From Thioclava sp. JE_KL1 (GTDB taxonomy: Bacteria; Pseudomonadota; Alphaproteobacteria; Rhodobacterales; Rhodobacteraceae), in NCBI RefSeq assembly GCF_009296265.1, contig NZ_WBJS01000003.1, positions 62,001 through 126,000 on the forward strand: a DNA stretch of 64,000 bases, in the 5' to 3' direction. Under the pieces are notes generated by a model. It did not search any database, was not told the DNA's origin, and saw nothing but the letters and a program-made list of their open reading frames with translations. Both the position numbers and the translations under genes were made by a program. This document shows positions 35,525-44,564 of this stretch, piece after piece (within the stretch, counting starts at the first letter, position 1; each line of letters begins with the position of its first letter).

Positions 35525-36532
35525 TCAAGCGGCGCGCGCGCTGTGTCGGTGCGTCCAGAGATCGGCGGCGCGCGCGCTGTGTCGGTGCGTCCAGAGATCG
35601 GCGGCGCGCGCGCGGGGCTGTGCGATTCCGGCGGTGTCTAGCGCCAGCTCTGCCGTGCCGAGAACGATTTCGGTCGCGAAGGGATCGTCGATCTCGCCCG
35701 ACCAGAGGCGCCCCAGTTCGGCGGGATCGGGGGCTTCGTCGGCAAGGCGGCGGGTCGCATCGCAGCTTGCCGCGCCCTGCCCGGTCCATGCCTCCCCCGC
35801 CCGCAGACCGAAGAGCGCGATATCCTTGCCCGGATGGCGCTCGAACTCGCCGCCCCCGCCCTTGATCACCGTCATCGCTTGCAAACCCAGCAGCGCGCAG
35901 GCATCGGCCTGCAGCTCGCGATAGGGCGGATGGAAGACACCCTGAACGGAGGCCCCCGCGCCGCCTGGGTTGAGCACCCGAAGCACGGTATTGACCGCCG
36001 AGCGCAGCCCCAGAACCTCGCGCAGCCGCAGCAGATCGAGCGCGCGCGGCGCGAAATTTTCAAGCGGGAGATAGGCGATCTTGTCGCGTTTCAGTAGCGC
36101 GGCAGCGTCCTGCATGTCCTGCGCCACTGCGATCCCTGCGCCTGCGAGCGCGTCGCGGACGGAAGCCACGGGCGACTGATGCGAGTTCCAGCCGTGGAGC
36201 AGAACCGGCTCTCCCGCCATTGCCACCAGCCGCGCGGACAGCAAAAACCACGGCAAGCCCCGCGAACGCCCCGCCGCATAGCTCGGCCAGTCGAGCGCGG
36301 GCGCGGGGCCGGTCCAATCCGGCAAGGTCTCACGAATGGCTTCGGCGAAGCCCGCGATCTCGGCGGCACTCTCGCCGCGATAGCGCATCAGCATCAAAAG
36401 CGCGCCGACGGCTTCGGGGGCCGCCTCGCCACGCAGGATCTGGCCCATCGCGTCGCGAGCCTCATCGCGCGTCAGCGACCGCGCGCGGCCCGGACCGCGG
36501 CCCATCGCGTGGATATAGGGAGCGAGGCTCAT
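35525..36532 (-). CDS. TrpD-like glycosyltransferase family 3 protein of nitrate cluster
   Basis: 335 residues. The fold is that of anthranilate phosphoribosyltransferase (N-terminal helical domain to about 75, glycosyltransferase domain after), as in YbiB/TrpD2 proteins. The TrpD substrate motif GTGGD is replaced by the region VLLHGWNSHQSP, so tryptophan synthesis is unlikely. TrpD2 proteins are reported to bind nucleic acid, but a role here is inference. It overlaps nasA at ATGA and lies 7 bases before the SUMT gene. The C-terminus carries an exact tandem duplication of ARAADLWTHRHS, encoded by 36-bp repeats at 35531-35602. Confidence 0.75.
   Translation of the reverse strand: MSLAPYIHAMGRGPGRARSLTRDEARDAMGQILRGEAAPEAVGALLMLMRYRGESAAEIAGFAEAIRETLPDWTGPAPALDWPSYAAGRSRGLPWFLLSARLVAMAGEPVLLHGWNSHQSPVASVRDALAGAGIAVAQDMQDAAALLKRDKIAYLPLENFAPRALDLLRLREVLGLRSAVNTVLRVLNPGGAGASVQGVFHPPYRELQADACALLGLQAMTVIKGGGGEFERHPGKDIALFGLRAGEAWTGQGAASCDATRRLADEAPDPAELGRLWSGEIDDPFATEIVLGTAELALDTAGIAQPRARAADLWTHRHSARAADLWTHRHSARAA
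35531..35618. repeat. 36-bp tandem repeat inside the TrpD-like gene
   Basis: Two exact copies of a 36-base unit begin at 35531 and 35567, with a partial third copy from 35603 that diverges after GGCGCGCGCGCG. The length is a multiple of three, so the frame is kept and 12 residues are added near the C-terminus. The GC-alternating start of each unit favours slippage. Confidence 0.9.
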
Positions 36533-39165
36533 TCGGCGGCCTCGCGGGGTTGGGCGCTCGCCAGCAGCGCCGCGAGTTCGGGGCGGCAGGAGCCGCAATT
36601 GGTGCCCGCCTGCAGGGCCGCGCCGATCGCCTCGACAGAGGCTAGCCCCTGATCGGCAATCGCGGCGAGGATCGTGTTCACGCCGACATCGAAACAGGCG
36701 CAGACGATCGCGCCCGGATCGGGCTGATCGGCACCGGCGCGCCCGGCCAGCAAGCTCGGCTGATCGGTCTCGCCCAGCAGCGCCGCGACATGGCCGCGCG
36801 ACACCGCGACCGGCTCGGGGGCCGCAAAAAGAACCGCCGAGACGCGTCCCTCGACCATCAGCGCGATCCGCGCGAGCCCCCGGCCATCATCGATCATCGT
36901 GACGGCTTCCGCGTCGGGCAAAGCGAAGAGGTCGCGCGCGAAGGCCTCCCAATCGGCAGGTGCCTCGCGCCCGGCCATCTCGATCCGCCAGCCGCCTTTC
37001 GCCCGGGCCTTGGCCCAGTAACCGGCGCGCGGCGTGACATCATGCGCGCTCACCGCAAAGCCGAACCACGCAGCCTCATAGGGGGAGACCTGCACAGCGC
37101 AGCCCTTGCTTTCGGGCTGGCCCGAGACGGGATCGACATGGGCGGCGACCAGCGCATCGACGCGTCCATCGGAGGCGGTCTCGCCCGTCCAGTGCATCGG
37201 TGCGAAGACCGAACCGGGTTGCATCCGGGTGCTTTCCAGAACGCGCAGAACTGCGCGACCCTGAGCATTTTTCACTTCCGCCAGACCTGCCGGGCGCAGC
37301 CCCAGCTTTGCAGCATCCGAGGGGTGAATCTCCAGATAGGGCTCGGCCATGTGCAGGCTCAGGCGCGGCGATTTCGCGGTGCGCGTCATCGTGTGCCAGT
37401 GATCGCGCACGCGGCCCGTGTTGAAGCGGAACGGCGTCTGCGGGCTCAGCGCGGTTTTCGGCGCGCGGGGCGTGATCGGCAGCATCCGCCCCTTGCGGTC
37501 GGGCGTGAAGAACCCGCCCCGCTCGAAGAACCGGCCGCCTTTCTTGGCAGGACCTTGCGGCCAGACAAACGGCGCGAGCGCCTCATAGTCCGCATTCGTG
37601 ATCGACTTGTAGTCGGAGATGTCGAAATCGAGCCCAAACCGTCCTGCGACCTCGGACAGCGCCGCATATTCGCGGAAGATCGCCGCCGGGCCTTCATAGG
37701 CGAAATGCTCGGCCCATCCCATTTTCGCGGCCACGTCGCAGATGATCTTCCAGTCGTGACGGGCCTGGTCCGGCGCAGGCAGAATGGGACGCTGACGTGA
37801 GATGCAGCGCTCGGAATTGGTGACGATCCCGTCCTTCTCCCCCCATCCGGTCGCGGGCAGGATCACATCGGCCAGCTTCGCGGTGTCGGTGTCGGCGGTG
37901 ATATCTGAGACCACGACGAAATCGCAGCCCGCGATGGCGGCGCGCACACGGTCGGCCTCGGGCATCGAGACGGCGGGATTGGTGCAGATGATCCAGAGCG
38001 CCTTGATCCGGCCCTCCTCGACCGCGCGGAACATGTCGACGGCCTTGAGGCCCGGACCCGGCGCCATCGTGGGGCTGGCCCAGAAGCCCTGCACTGCGTC
38101 GCGATGCTCCGCGTTCTCGATATCGAGGTGGCAGGCGAGCATATTCGCCAGACCGCCCACCTCGCGCCCGCCCATCGCATTGGGCTGACCGGTGACCGAG
38201 AACGGCCCCGCGCCGGGTTTGCCGATGCGGCCCGTGGCGAGGTGACAATTTAGGATTGCGTTGACCTTGTCGGTGCCGGAGCTGGATTGGTTCACGCCTT
38301 GGCTGTAGATCGTGACGACCTTCTCGGAGCCAATCCAGAGCCGCGTGAACTCGGCCAGATCGGCGGCGCCGAGACCGGTCGCGGACGGATCAGACGCCTG
38401 CGCCGCCGCGAGCGCGTCGTCAAACCCGCTGACATGGGCCGCGACGTAATCACGATCCACCGCGCCCTGCGCCGCGATCTCGGCCAGCAGCGCGTTGAAC
38501 AGCACCGCATCGGCCCCCGGCGCCACGGCCAGATGCAGATCGGCGATGTCGCAAGTCGCGGTACGGCGCGGATCGACGACCACGACCCGCATCTCGGGCC
38601 GCGCTTTTTTCGCCGCCGCGATGCGCTGGAAAAGCACCGGATGACACCAGGCGAGGTTCGACCCCACGAGCACGATGACGTCGGCCTGATCGAAATCTTC
38701 ATATTGGCCGGGCACGGTATCGGTGCCGAAGGCGCGCTTGTGCCCCGCCACCGACGAGGCCATGCAGAGGCGCGAATTGGTGTCGATATTGCCCGAGCCA
38801 ATGAAGCCCTTCATCAGCTTGTTGGCGACGTAGTAATCCTCGGTCAGCAACTGACCCGAGACGTAGAAAGCCACGCTGTCAGGACCGTGCTCAGCGATCG
38901 CCGCTTTGAACCTCTCGGCCACCAGATCGAGCGCCGCGTCCCAATCCGTCGCCTGCCCGTTCACGACCGGGGCCAGCAGCCGCCCCTCCAGATCGACCGT
39001 CTCCCCCAGTGCAGACCCTTTCGAGCACAGCTTGCCCGCATTGGCGGGATGGGCCTTGTCGCCCCGGATTTCCATCCCGCCCATCCCGTCGGGCGAAGCG
39101 AGAACGCCACAGCCGACGCCGCAATAGGGGCATGTGGTGCAAATTGTCGGAGCAGCGCGGGTCAT
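36529..39165 (-). CDS. nasA: Assimilatory nitrate reductase, catalytic subunit
   Basis: 878 residues. The N-terminus binds one [4Fe-4S] cluster (CTTCPYCGVGC, then LCSKGSALGE), followed by the molybdopterin oxidoreductase domain (to about 560) with IDTNSRLCMASSV around the Mo-ligand region, and the molydop-binding domain (about 590-700, TGRVRDHWHTMTRTAKSPRL). The C-terminus has a BFD-like [2Fe-2S] domain (CACFDVGVNTILAAI..., NCGSC). It reduces nitrate to nitrite in the cytoplasm. No separate electron-transfer subunit gene is present in this cluster, so its donor is unclear. GGAG lies before the ATG, 14 bases after the nirD stop. Confidence 0.94.
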   Translation of the reverse strand: MTRAAPTICTTCPYCGVGCGVLASPDGMGGMEIRGDKAHPANAGKLCSKGSALGETVDLEGRLLAPVVNGQATDWDAALDLVAERFKAAIAEHGPDSVAFYVSGQLLTEDYYVANKLMKGFIGSGNIDTNSRLCMASSVAGHKRAFGTDTVPGQYEDFDQADVIVLVGSNLAWCHPVLFQRIAAAKKARPEMRVVVVDPRRTATCDIADLHLAVAPGADAVLFNALLAEIAAQGAVDRDYVAAHVSGFDDALAAAQASDPSATGLGAADLAEFTRLWIGSEKVVTIYSQGVNQSSSGTDKVNAILNCHLATGRIGKPGAGPFSVTGQPNAMGGREVGGLANMLACHLDIENAEHRDAVQGFWASPTMAPGPGLKAVDMFRAVEEGRIKALWIICTNPAVSMPEADRVRAAIAGCDFVVVSDITADTDTAKLADVILPATGWGEKDGIVTNSERCISRQRPILPAPDQARHDWKIICDVAAKMGWAEHFAYEGPAAIFREYAALSEVAGRFGLDFDISDYKSITNADYEALAPFVWPQGPAKKGGRFFERGGFFTPDRKGRMLPITPRAPKTALSPQTPFRFNTGRVRDHWHTMTRTAKSPRLSLHMAEPYLEIHPSDAAKLGLRPAGLAEVKNAQGRAVLRVLESTRMQPGSVFAPMHWTGETASDGRVDALVAAHVDPVSGQPESKGCAVQVSPYEAAWFGFAVSAHDVTPRAGYWAKARAKGGWRIEMAGREAPADWEAFARDLFALPDAEAVTMIDDGRGLARIALMVEGRVSAVLFAAPEPVAVSRGHVAALLGETDQPSLLAGRAGADQPDPGAIVCACFDVGVNTILAAIADQGLASVEAIGAALQAGTNCGSCRPELAALLASAQPREAAE

Positions 39166-39179
39166 CGTTTCACTCCGGT

Positions 39180-39512
39180 TTAGGCTGCGCTTTGCGCGGC
39201 GAGCTTGCTTGCGTCGATCAGCAAACGGCCCGACTCCACACGCAGATCATAGGTCGGCACCTGCCCCTCGTCGGCACCCTGAGCTTCACCCGTCTCGAGG
39301 CTGAACACCCAGTTATGCAGCGGGCAGGTCACCTTGTGGCCGTGCACGATCCCCTCCGAGAGCGGCCCGCCCTTGTGCGGGCAGCGATCCGAGAGGGCGA
39401 AAACGGCATCATCGGCGGTGCGGAACACCGCGACACAGCCCATTTTGGTCTTGATGACGCGCGCGCCCTGCACCGGAATGTCGTCGAGGGCTCCGATATC
39501 GATCCAGCTCAT
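39180..39512 (-). CDS. nirD: Nitrite reductase (NADH) small subunit
   Basis: 110 residues from ATG 39512, overlapping the nirB stop at ATGA. It is a Rieske-fold protein with CPHKGGPLSEG and CPLHNWVF, in which Cys-His and Cys-His ligands are all retained, so a [2Fe-2S] centre is possible (some NirD proteins have lost it). It works with NirB in reducing nitrite to ammonia. The much longer frame extending upstream is antisense-like within nirB and was rejected. Confidence 0.92.
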   Translation of the reverse strand: MSWIDIGALDDIPVQGARVIKTKMGCVAVFRTADDAVFALSDRCPHKGGPLSEGIVHGHKVTCPLHNWVFSLETGEAQGADEGQVPTYDLRVESGRLLIDASKLAAQSAA

Positions 39513-41956
39513 TCCGCAGCCTCCTTCGTGAGATCGGCGAGCGGGCTCCAGGCGCGCTCGTAGTGAGGGGTCGCGCGTTCGGCCCATGGGTCTTTCTGAT
39601 AGACGGATTGGGAGATATCGAAGCGCTCGATCAGCGCCGCGCGATTTTCGAGATCGTCCACGACCTGCGCGATGATCCACTCCAACCCGCCGGTCTTGGC
39701 GATCCATTTATAGGGCCGGTCGAGGTAATTCGCGCTCTCGCGATAGAGCTGCAGGAAGGCCACCGAGATATCGATTACCTCCTGTTCGGTCGCGACCTTG
39801 GCCAGCGGCTCGGTCTCTTTCAGCTCCATCCCGGCCGCGCCGCCGACGCTGATCTCGAAGCCCGAGTCCACACAGACCACGCCCAGATCCTTGCAGGTAG
39901 CTTCGGCGCAATTGCGCGGGCAACCCGTCACCGCCATCTTGAACTTGTGCGGCGTCCACGAGCCCCAGAGCCGCTTCTCCAGCTTGATCCCGAGCCCGGT
40001 CGAATCCTGCGTCCCGAACCGACACCAATCTGTGCCCACGCAGGTCTTCACCGTGCGCAGACCCTTCGTGTAGGCATGCCCCGAAACCATTCCGGCGGCA
40101 TTCAGATCGGCCCAGATATGCGGCAGATCCTCTTTCTTGATGCCCAGAAGGTCGATGCGCTGACCGCCCGTGACCTTGACCGTCGCGTCGTATTTCTTCG
40201 CGGCTTCGGCAATCGCGAGCAGTTCCTCGGGGGTGGTCATCCCGCCCCACATGCGCGGCATCACCGAATAGGTGCCGTCCTTTTGGATGTTCGCGTGGTT
40301 GCGCTCGTTCACGAAGCGGCTTTGCGGATCGTCTTGATATTCCAGCGGCCAATCGGCCAGCAGGTAATAGTTCAGCGCCGGGCGGCAGACATGGCAGCCA
40401 TTGGGCGTCTTCCAGCCCAGCTCCTGCATCACCGCCGGTTGCGATTTCAACTCTTTAGCCTTGATTAGACGGCGCACATCCTCATGCGGGTGATCGGTGC
40501 AGGCGCAGATCGGTTTCGCGGTGGGCAGGACGAAATCATCGCCCAACGTGACCGCCAGAACTTGCTCCACCAGCCCCGAACAGGTGCCGCACGACGCGCT
40601 GGCTTTGGTGGTGGCCTTGATCGCGTCGAGCGAAGTCGCGCCCGCTTCGATCGCGGCCACGATCTGACCTTTGCATACGCCGTTGCAGCCGCAGATTTCT
40701 GCGTCAGCCGGTAAGGCTGCAACGGCCGCCATAGGGTCCACCGAGGCGCCCCCTTGGAAGGCCGGGCCGAAGATTAGCGTCTCGCGCATCTCCGAGATGT
40801 CGGTGCCGCCCTTGATCAGACCGTAGAACCAGTTGCCGTCGGCCACGTCGCCATACATCACCGCGCCAATGACGCGGTCGCCCTCCAGCACGAGGCGCTT
40901 GTAGACGCCGCGCGCGGGATCGCGGAAGACGATGTCTTCGCGGCCTTCCCCTTCGGCGAAATCGCCTGCCGAGAACAGGTCGCACCCGGTGACTTTCAGC
41001 TTGGTCGAAACTTCGCGGGGGATGTATTCGCTGGCCTCCCCGGTCAGGGTCTGCGCAGCGACCTTCGCCTGATCGTAGAGCGGCGCGACAAGACCGAAGA
41101 TCTGCCCGTCGAACTCCACGCATTCGCCAAGCGACAGGATATCGGGGTCGGAGGTCAACATCTGCGCGTCGACCTGAATGCCGCGCCCGGTCTCGAGGCC
41201 TGCCTCCTTGGCCAGCGCGACCGAGGGACGGATGCCCACGGCCATGACCAGCAGGTCGCAGGGCAGCTCGGTGCCGTCATCCAGCTTCAGCGCCCGCAGC
41301 TTGCCATCTTCACCCAAAATCTCCTTGGAATTCGCCGAGCAGCAGACTTCGATCCCGCGATCGGTGAGCGCACGGCGCAGGAGGTAACCCGCCGCCTCGT
41401 CGAGCTGGCGCTCCATCAGGTGGCCCATGATATGGACCACGGTCACGTCCATGCCGCGCAGGCGCAGACCCGCCGCAGCTTCGAGCCCCAGCAGACCGCC
41501 GCCGATCACCACGGCGCGCGCGCCGGGGCGCGCCGCCTCGATCATCCTGTTCGTGTCGTCGAGATCGCGATAGGCGATCACGCCGTCCAGATCATGCCCC
41601 GGCAGCGGGATGATGAACGGGTTCGAGCCGGTGGCGATGACCAGCTTGTCGTAAGCGACCTCACCCTGCTCGCCGATGACGACCTTGCGGTCGCGGTCGA
41701 TCCCCACGACCTTCTCGCCGAAGCGGCAGGTCACGCCATGGGTGTCATACCAAGCCTCGTCATGGGTGACGATTTCCGCATAGCTCTTCTCGCCCGACAG
41801 CACCGGGCTCAGCATGATGCGGTTGTAATTGCCCCGCGGCTCCGCGTTGAAAAGGGTGACATCCCATGCGCCGGGAGCGGCTTCGAACAGATGCTCGAGC
41901 ATCCGCCCCGAGGCCATGCCTGCGCCGATAACGACCAGTTTCTGCATCTCGGTCAC
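39509..41956 (-). CDS. nirB: Nitrite reductase (NADH) large subunit
   Basis: 815 residues, standard for NirB. The N-terminal FAD/NADH domain (VVIGAGMASGRMLEHL; AVVIGGGLLGLEAAAGLRLRG) is followed by two BFD-like [2Fe-2S] segments (ICGCNGVCKGQIVAAIEAGATS; CACTDHPHEDVRRLIKAKEL), then the sirohaem/[4Fe-4S] domains with CVGTDWC (CX5C) and CPRNC (CX3C). It reduces nitrite to ammonium in six one-electron steps. The BFD domains could also receive electrons for NasA. The GAF gene ends 3 bases before its start. Confidence 0.95.
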   Translation of the reverse strand: MTEMQKLVVIGAGMASGRMLEHLFEAAPGAWDVTLFNAEPRGNYNRIMLSPVLSGEKSYAEIVTHDEAWYDTHGVTCRFGEKVVGIDRDRKVVIGEQGEVAYDKLVIATGSNPFIIPLPGHDLDGVIAYRDLDDTNRMIEAARPGARAVVIGGGLLGLEAAAGLRLRGMDVTVVHIMGHLMERQLDEAAGYLLRRALTDRGIEVCCSANSKEILGEDGKLRALKLDDGTELPCDLLVMAVGIRPSVALAKEAGLETGRGIQVDAQMLTSDPDILSLGECVEFDGQIFGLVAPLYDQAKVAAQTLTGEASEYIPREVSTKLKVTGCDLFSAGDFAEGEGREDIVFRDPARGVYKRLVLEGDRVIGAVMYGDVADGNWFYGLIKGGTDISEMRETLIFGPAFQGGASVDPMAAVAALPADAEICGCNGVCKGQIVAAIEAGATSLDAIKATTKASASCGTCSGLVEQVLAVTLGDDFVLPTAKPICACTDHPHEDVRRLIKAKELKSQPAVMQELGWKTPNGCHVCRPALNYYLLADWPLEYQDDPQSRFVNERNHANIQKDGTYSVMPRMWGGMTTPEELLAIAEAAKKYDATVKVTGGQRIDLLGIKKEDLPHIWADLNAAGMVSGHAYTKGLRTVKTCVGTDWCRFGTQDSTGLGIKLEKRLWGSWTPHKFKMAVTGCPRNCAEATCKDLGVVCVDSGFEISVGGAAGMELKETEPLAKVATEQEVIDISVAFLQLYRESANYLDRPYKWIAKTGGLEWIIAQVVDDLENRAALIERFDISQSVYQKDPWAERATPHYERAWSPLADLTKEAAE

Positions 41957-41959
41957 TCC

Positions 41960-42895
41960 TCAAAGATACCAGGCGACGATATGCGCGATCTCGCCATCGC
42001 GATGGATCGGCAGCGCGACCATCGAGCTGTAGCCGGCCGCGATCTGCGCCCCACCGATCACCAGCGGCAGGCCTGTGCCCAGCACCTTGCCGATCGGGCC
42101 CTGCCAGTCCTGCGCCCGCTTGGGGTTGTCCTCGTTCCAAAGCGCGCCTTCGCGCTCGCACAGGCCATCCACCAGAACCGCGCCACCGTCGCGCCCCACG
42201 CGGGCCTCGCGGGCGTCCCAGATCTCGAAACGACGTGCGATCGGTGTGCCACGGGCCGACAAAAGCGTTGCCACATAGTTCTGATCGCCCGGCACCGGGA
42301 TCGGCAGACCGAGACCCGTGGTCAGCCCGGCCGCGCCCGCGCTTTCCGAGCGGATGAAGCGATAGCCCGACCCCAGATCGCGCATCAGCATCGGGGTCTG
42401 CGACGCCCAGACACCGCCGGGCAGGCCCTGACCTTTCGGGAAATGCGTGTGCTTCGAAACCCATTCGAAATGCTTGGCCGCGCCGTAATAGCCATCGTCG
42501 AGCATCAGAAGCCCGTCGCGCTCGGCCCAGACTTCGATCGCGCCGGTGGTCATTTCGTCATCGCCACACAGCACGACCAGAACGGCCTTGAGCGTGTCGC
42601 CATCGAAAACCGGCAGCGCCACCGCCGAGGTCAGCCCCGCCTCCTTCGCGGCCTCGATGCGCTGGAAATAGGATCCGTCGAAGCCTTTCAGGACGACCGG
42701 GCGCCCTTCGGCCCATGCTTTCCCCGGCAGGCCCTCGCCATGAGCGAAACTGGTGCGGACCGAGGCCGCTTCAAAGGCCGTGAGCGCGCCATAATCGCCC
42801 GCGGCATGAACTAGGCGGTCGCCCTCGGGCACCCAGACTTCGCTGACGCCGATGAAGGCGCGTGCGGGGGTTGCGGTTGCAGTTGCAGCGTCCAT
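41960..42895 (-). CDS. Double-GAF-domain protein in nitrate assimilation operon
   Basis: 311 residues consisting of two related GAF-like units, about 12-145 and 150-311. Matching landmarks are FAHGEGLPGKAWAEGRPVVL against FPKGQGLPGGVWASQTPMLM and AAKEAGLTSAVALPVFDGDTLKAVLVVL against SAGAAGLTTGLGLPIPV. There is no output domain, so it is a stand-alone sensor or binding protein. ATG 42895 shares a base with the importer ATPase stop (TGATG), and nirB follows by 3 bases, so it is tightly co-translated with the pathway. Ligand and partner are unknown; nitrate, nitrite, NO or 2-oxoglutarate are guesses. Confidence 0.8.
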   Translation of the reverse strand: MDAATATATPARAFIGVSEVWVPEGDRLVHAAGDYGALTAFEAASVRTSFAHGEGLPGKAWAEGRPVVLKGFDGSYFQRIEAAKEAGLTSAVALPVFDGDTLKAVLVVLCGDDEMTTGAIEVWAERDGLLMLDDGYYGAAKHFEWVSKHTHFPKGQGLPGGVWASQTPMLMRDLGSGYRFIRSESAGAAGLTTGLGLPIPVPGDQNYVATLLSARGTPIARRFEIWDAREARVGRDGGAVLVDGLCEREGALWNEDNPKRAQDWQGPIGKVLGTGLPLVIGGAQIAAGYSSMVALPIHRDGEIAHIVAWYL

Positions 42896-44559
42896 CACGC
42901 GGCCTCCGATTTCTTGGGCGTGTGGCCCTGTTCATATTCTTCGAGGAAGTTCAGGACCTGCTCGCGATAGAGGTAGTAGTCGGGGTGTTCGAGCAGCGCC
43001 TTGCGGGTGCGCGGACGCGGCAGATCGACCTCCATCACCTTGCCGATCGTGGCGCGCGGTCCGTTGGTCATCATCACCACGCGGTCGGCCAGCAGGATCG
43101 CCTCGTCCACGTCATGGGTGACGCAGACGGCGGTGACCTTGGTGCGCGACCACACCTCCATCAGCACTTCCTGCAGCTCCCAGCGGGTCAGGCTGTCGAG
43201 CATCCCGAAAGGCTCATCGAGCAGCAGCAATTTCGGCGAAAGCGCGAAGGCGCGCGCGATACCCACACGCTGGCGCATGCCGTTCGACATGTCCGACGCG
43301 GGCTTGTCCATCGCATCGCCCAGACCCACGCGCTCGAGGTAATAGTCGATCACGTCCTGACGCTCGGCGCGGGATGCCTTCGGATAGACCTTGTCCACGC
43401 CCACGGCCACGTTCTCGCGCGCCGAGAGCCACGGGAACAGCGACGGCGCCTGGAAGACCACGGCGCGCTCGGGATCGGCGCCCTTCACCTCGAAACCGTC
43501 GAGCTTGATGCCGCCTTTCGACACATCGTTGAGCCCCGCGGTCATCGTCAGCACGGTCGATTTCCCGCAGCCCGAATGGCCGATCAGCGAGACGAATTCG
43601 CCCTTCTTCAGGGTGAGGTTGAAATCCTCCACCACGGTCAGCGGCCCTTTCGGGGTCGGGTAGATCTTGTGAAGCTGCGAATACTCCAGATACTTCCCTT
43701 CTAGTGCCGAGCGCGCGGCGTCGGACACCGCCTTGGGCAGCGCGTGCAGCGGCGTGACATCGGGCAGCTTGCGCGTGCCTTCGGCCTTGGCCTGCATGCC
43801 GACATCCATCAGGTAGTTCGTGACGGCGGCGCGCAGGCGCTTGAACCCTTCATCGTGGTTCATCGCACCGCGATCGCGCGGACGCGGGATGGTGACCTTG
43901 AACTCCTCGCCCAGCGTGCCATCGGGGTTCAGCGCGATGATACGGTCGGCCAGAACGATCGCCTCGTCCACGTCATTGGTGATCAGCACGCAGGTCTTCT
44001 TGTCCTGCTCCCAGATATGCTCGATCTCGTCGGCAAGGTTGCCCCGCGTCAGCGCATCGAGGGCCGAGAGCGGCTCGTCGAGCAGCAACACCTCGGGGTT
44101 CATCGCCAGCGCGCGCGCCACGTTGACCCGCTGACGCATGCCGCCCGACAGCTCCGCCGGGCGGCGGCTCGCGGCGTGGCTCAGGCCCACCATCTTCACG
44201 TAGTGATCGACCTTTGCCTGACGTTCTTTCTTCGACAGGCCCGGGAAAATCGTCTCGACCGCGAGGGCTACGTTCTGATCCACGGTCAGCCACGGCATCA
44301 GCGAGTAGTTCTGAAAGATCACGCCGCGCTCCGGACCGGGGCCGGTGACCGGCGCGCCCTTGAACAGGACCTCGCCCTTGGAGGGCATCTCAAGCCCCGC
44401 CATCAGGTTGATCAGGGTGGTCTTGCCGGTGCCGGAGAAGCCCAAGAGCACGAGGAACTCGCCCTCTTTCACGCTCAGGTCGATGCCGTTGAGCACGTCG
44501 CTGCGCGCGGTGCCTTCGCCGAAGCTTTTCGAGACGGATTTGAATTCGAGGATGCTCAT
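42895..44559 (-). CDS. Nitrate ABC transporter, fused double ATPase (NrtC/NrtD-like)
   Basis: 554 residues from ATG 44559. The first ABC domain (5-260) has GFSGTGKTT, LSGGMRQRVNVARA and VLLLDEPLSALD; the second (285-540) has GHSGCGKST, MSNGMRQRVGIARA and LLLLDEPFGMLD. Cyanobacterial systems split this into NrtC and NrtD. Here both ATPase units lie in one chain, and the NrtA-like regulatory domain of NrtC is absent. It powers import of nitrate, with NrtB as channel. The gene starts 6 bases after nrtB. Confidence 0.92.
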   Translation of the reverse strand: MSILEFKSVSKSFGEGTARSDVLNGIDLSVKEGEFLVLLGFSGTGKTTLINLMAGLEMPSKGEVLFKGAPVTGPGPERGVIFQNYSLMPWLTVDQNVALAVETIFPGLSKKERQAKVDHYVKMVGLSHAASRRPAELSGGMRQRVNVARALAMNPEVLLLDEPLSALDALTRGNLADEIEHIWEQDKKTCVLITNDVDEAIVLADRIIALNPDGTLGEEFKVTIPRPRDRGAMNHDEGFKRLRAAVTNYLMDVGMQAKAEGTRKLPDVTPLHALPKAVSDAARSALEGKYLEYSQLHKIYPTPKGPLTVVEDFNLTLKKGEFVSLIGHSGCGKSTVLTMTAGLNDVSKGGIKLDGFEVKGADPERAVVFQAPSLFPWLSARENVAVGVDKVYPKASRAERQDVIDYYLERVGLGDAMDKPASDMSNGMRQRVGIARAFALSPKLLLLDEPFGMLDSLTRWELQEVLMEVWSRTKVTAVCVTHDVDEAILLADRVVMMTNGPRATIGKVMEVDLPRPRTRKALLEHPDYYLYREQVLNFLEEYEQGHTPKKSEAA

Positions 44560-44564
44560 GAGGA

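Noticed and set aside
35531-35618. Repeats as a CRISPR array
   Set aside because: Units are directly adjacent without spacers and keep the reading frame of the TrpD-like gene.
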